Source: Patulibacter brassicae (GTDB lineage Bacteria; Actinomycetota; Thermoleophilia; Solirubrobacterales; Solirubrobacteraceae). From it: 64,000 nucleotides of DNA. Shown here in pieces: positions 63,401 to 64,000 of this stretch. The position numbers and the translations under genes were made by a program. The notes beneath the pieces are model-generated. The model did not search any database. It worked only from the letters and a program-made list of their open reading frames with translations, and was not told the DNA's origin. The stretch lies in NCBI RefSeq assembly GCF_033949425.1, contig NZ_JAXAVX010000009.1:62001-126000 (forward strand), read 5' to 3'. Each line of letters starts with the position of its first letter. Within the stretch, counting starts at the first letter, position 1.

Positions 63401-64000
63401 TCCTCCGGGCCCGTCGAGCAGTTCAGGCCGATGACGTCGACCTTCAGCGCCTCGAGCGTCGTGAGGACCGCGGCGATGTCGGTGCCCAGCAGCATCTTGC
63501 CGCCGTTGGGCAGCAGCGACACGGAGATCTGCAGCGGCACCGAGCGGCCCAGCGTCTTGAACGCCTCGCGGGCGCCGAAGATCGCGGCCTTCACCTCGAG
63601 GATGTCCTGCGCGGTCTCGATGATGAGGAGGTCCGAGCCGCCCTCGACGAGGCCGCGGGACTGCTCCTCGAAGACCTCGACGAGCTCGCCGAAGCGGATG
63701 TTGCCGAGCGTCGGGTCGTCGGAGGCCGGCAGGAAGCCCGTCGGGCCGATCGAGCCGGCGACGAAGCGGTCCGGCCCGGCGGCCTTGCGGGCGATCTCCG
63801 CGGCGCGACGGTTGATCTCCAGCGTGTGGTCGGCGAGGCCCCACTCGTCGAGCTTCAGGCGGGAGGCCTGGAACGAGTCGGTCTCCAGCACGACGGCGCC
63901 CGCGTCGAGCATCGTCGTGTGGAGCTCCTCGATGACGTCGGGCCGGTTGAGGACGAGGACCTCGTGCGCGCGGCCGGGGAGCCGGTAGTCCTTCTCCAGC
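60448..64000 (-). CDS. metH: cobalamin-dependent methionine synthase (5' end outside window)
   Basis: Transfers methyl from methyl-tetrahydrofolate to homocysteine via B12. Visible in order from the right edge: the homocysteine domain with zinc cysteines (GGCCGTTPEH), the pterin-binding domain (GERVNSQGSRKAKE), the B12 cap and binding domain with the cobalt-ligand motif DVHDIGKS, and the reactivation domain (HPRALLGIFPCYAAG, SWGYPAIPDQSEHEK) with the S-adenosylmethionine site. The frame is open to the last bases, so only about the first 20-40 residues are missing. A Glu-rich tail ends it. No B12 riboswitch can be checked since the leader is outside. Confidence 0.97.
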   Translation of the reverse strand, partial: LEKDYRLPGRAHEVLVLNRPDVIEELHTTMLDAGAVVLETDSFQASRLKLDEWGLADHTLEINRRAAEIARKAAGPDRFVAGSIGPTGFLPASDDPTLGNIRFGELVEVFEEQSRGLVEGGSDLLIIETAQDILEVKAAIFGAREAFKTLGRSVPLQISVSLLPNGGKMLLGTDIAAVLTTLEALKVDVIGLNCSTGPEDMRDAIRYLGEHSSVPVHCIPNAGIPQQGVNGETVFPEQPEPLAKALGEFVDQYGVAVVGGCCGTTPEHISAIAERVASKPAGATSHDAGKAQRPTGGIKVSSMIGAADLVQEPRPTIVGERVNSQGSRKAKELLLAEDYDALVGIAEGQVEGGAHVLDVCVALTERTDEAEQMRQVVKRISLTQPAPIQIDSTEPDVIKTALEQIPGRAIVNSVNLEAGRDKMDEVIPLALQHGAAVIALTIDEVGMGKTVERKLEIAERIKQIACDEHGLEPEALIFDLLTFTLTTGDEEWKDSAIQTIEAIRQIRDRLPGVKTSLGVSNVSFGVGLKARSVLNSVFLYHCVEAGLDLAMVNPAHIIPMGEIDPTERQLAEDLVWNRSDDALPRFINHFESQGAEEDAGPAVDPTAEMEPEEALHFRILKRKRDGVEADIDRAVEKLGAVPVLNDVLLPAMKEVGDKFGAGELILPFVLQSAEVMKRAVAQLENYLERTADYTKGTVVLATVFGDVHDIGKSLVNTILSNNGYTVVDLGKQVPVGTILDAAKEHDATAIGLSALLVSTSKQMPLAVQELHAQGLKYPVLIGGAAINRNFSYRALHPNGLDDDTTYEGGVFYCKDAFEGLGVMDRMVDRDEHPQMLEEIRAGAIKLRDQAKVEKDLPPTDDDTVRSPVATDVPIPEPPFWGVREIPVDMDELYRHLDTHVLFKLHWGGKGIKGDAWKKLIEGDPSDPDAGEGFRHKLERMWREQTYLHPRALLGIFPCYAAGNEIVVLDPEDRATELTRFVTPRQQVGDRMASADFFRPGVRQDDGTWSAPEELDVLAVQALTVGDEVTELMAQLEKDGEYAEQLFVHGLGVQTAEGLSEWLHWKLRGWFGIPETQGRRLSWGYPAIPDQSEHEKVRDLLDISQIGMALTDGYSPTPEQSTLAMVLHHPQAVYYGMRNGRFLENGSPDEVIRGTSRDATRIEADFLEAEVEDGEAVEAEGAAT

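Overview
The window is chromosomal DNA of a very GC-rich (well over 70% G+C), densely packed bacterium. Many starts are GTG, many neighbouring genes overlap as GTGA or ATGA, and several genes look leaderless. The gene set points to an actinomycete: a PimA-type mannosyltransferase, YrbE/MlaE permeases, a DUF3618 and Act-type holin pair, an orphan ParA and a fused ECF sigma factor. A deep-branching Thermoleophilia/Solirubrobacterales member is my best guess. That is an inference from gene content and style, not from a marker gene. I see no transposase, prophage, CRISPR array or rRNA operon.

Layout. 1-8.8 kb: the 3' part of ligA, a possible structured RNA, a PBP4-type DD-peptidase, an aminotransferase/adenylate cyclase pair, a long-chain acyl-CoA ligase and a Nif3-like protein. 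8.9-14.6 kb: an ECF sigma factor fused to its own anti-sigma-like zinc finger and membrane segment, tRNA-Pro(CGG), a nitronate monooxygenase-like enzyme, and an Ada-AlkA fusion plus Ogt operon for alkylation repair. 14.6-23 kb: a one-polypeptide nicotinate phosphoribosyltransferase/nicotinamidase, a Mn2+ (yybP-ykoY) riboswitch ahead of terC, a thiolase whose 3' end and terminator are tandemly triplicated, and a rubredoxin. 23-31 kb: a drug-efflux MFS pump with its TetR repressor, a PIG-V-like mannosyltransferase, exonuclease III, and an esterase overlapping glycerol kinase.

32-42.8 kb is lipid and acyl-CoA metabolism: an SDR, two isovaleryl/long-chain-type acyl-CoA dehydrogenases and an enoyl-CoA hydratase. 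The latter genes are divergent around a 25-bp perfect inverted repeat that carries a motif shared with the promoter region of a MerR regulator 4 kb away. Between them lie ParA, a partner with two ribbon-helix-helix-like repeats, and a 1.4-kb extremely GC-rich spacer. A nitrilase-family amidase with a TetR regulator follows. 42.8-55.7 kb: a small-membrane-protein/holin/DUF3618 operon, DegV, a class C-like serine hydrolase, a secreted M14 peptidase, the BolA/CGFS-glutaredoxin pair facing ErpA (Fe-S delivery), a secreted glycosidase, and a PimA-like glycosyltransferase fused to a flippase-like membrane domain.

55.7-59.8 kb holds the most unusual unit: a TetR regulator, a promoter with two palindromic operators, a multi-pass membrane protein, two MlaE/YrbE permeases and two heme-copper-oxidase-type subunits (III-like and IV-like). 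No oxidase catalytic subunit, Mce protein or ATPase is visible nearby. The window ends with two broken genes and a metH (B12-dependent methionine synthase) cut by the right edge.
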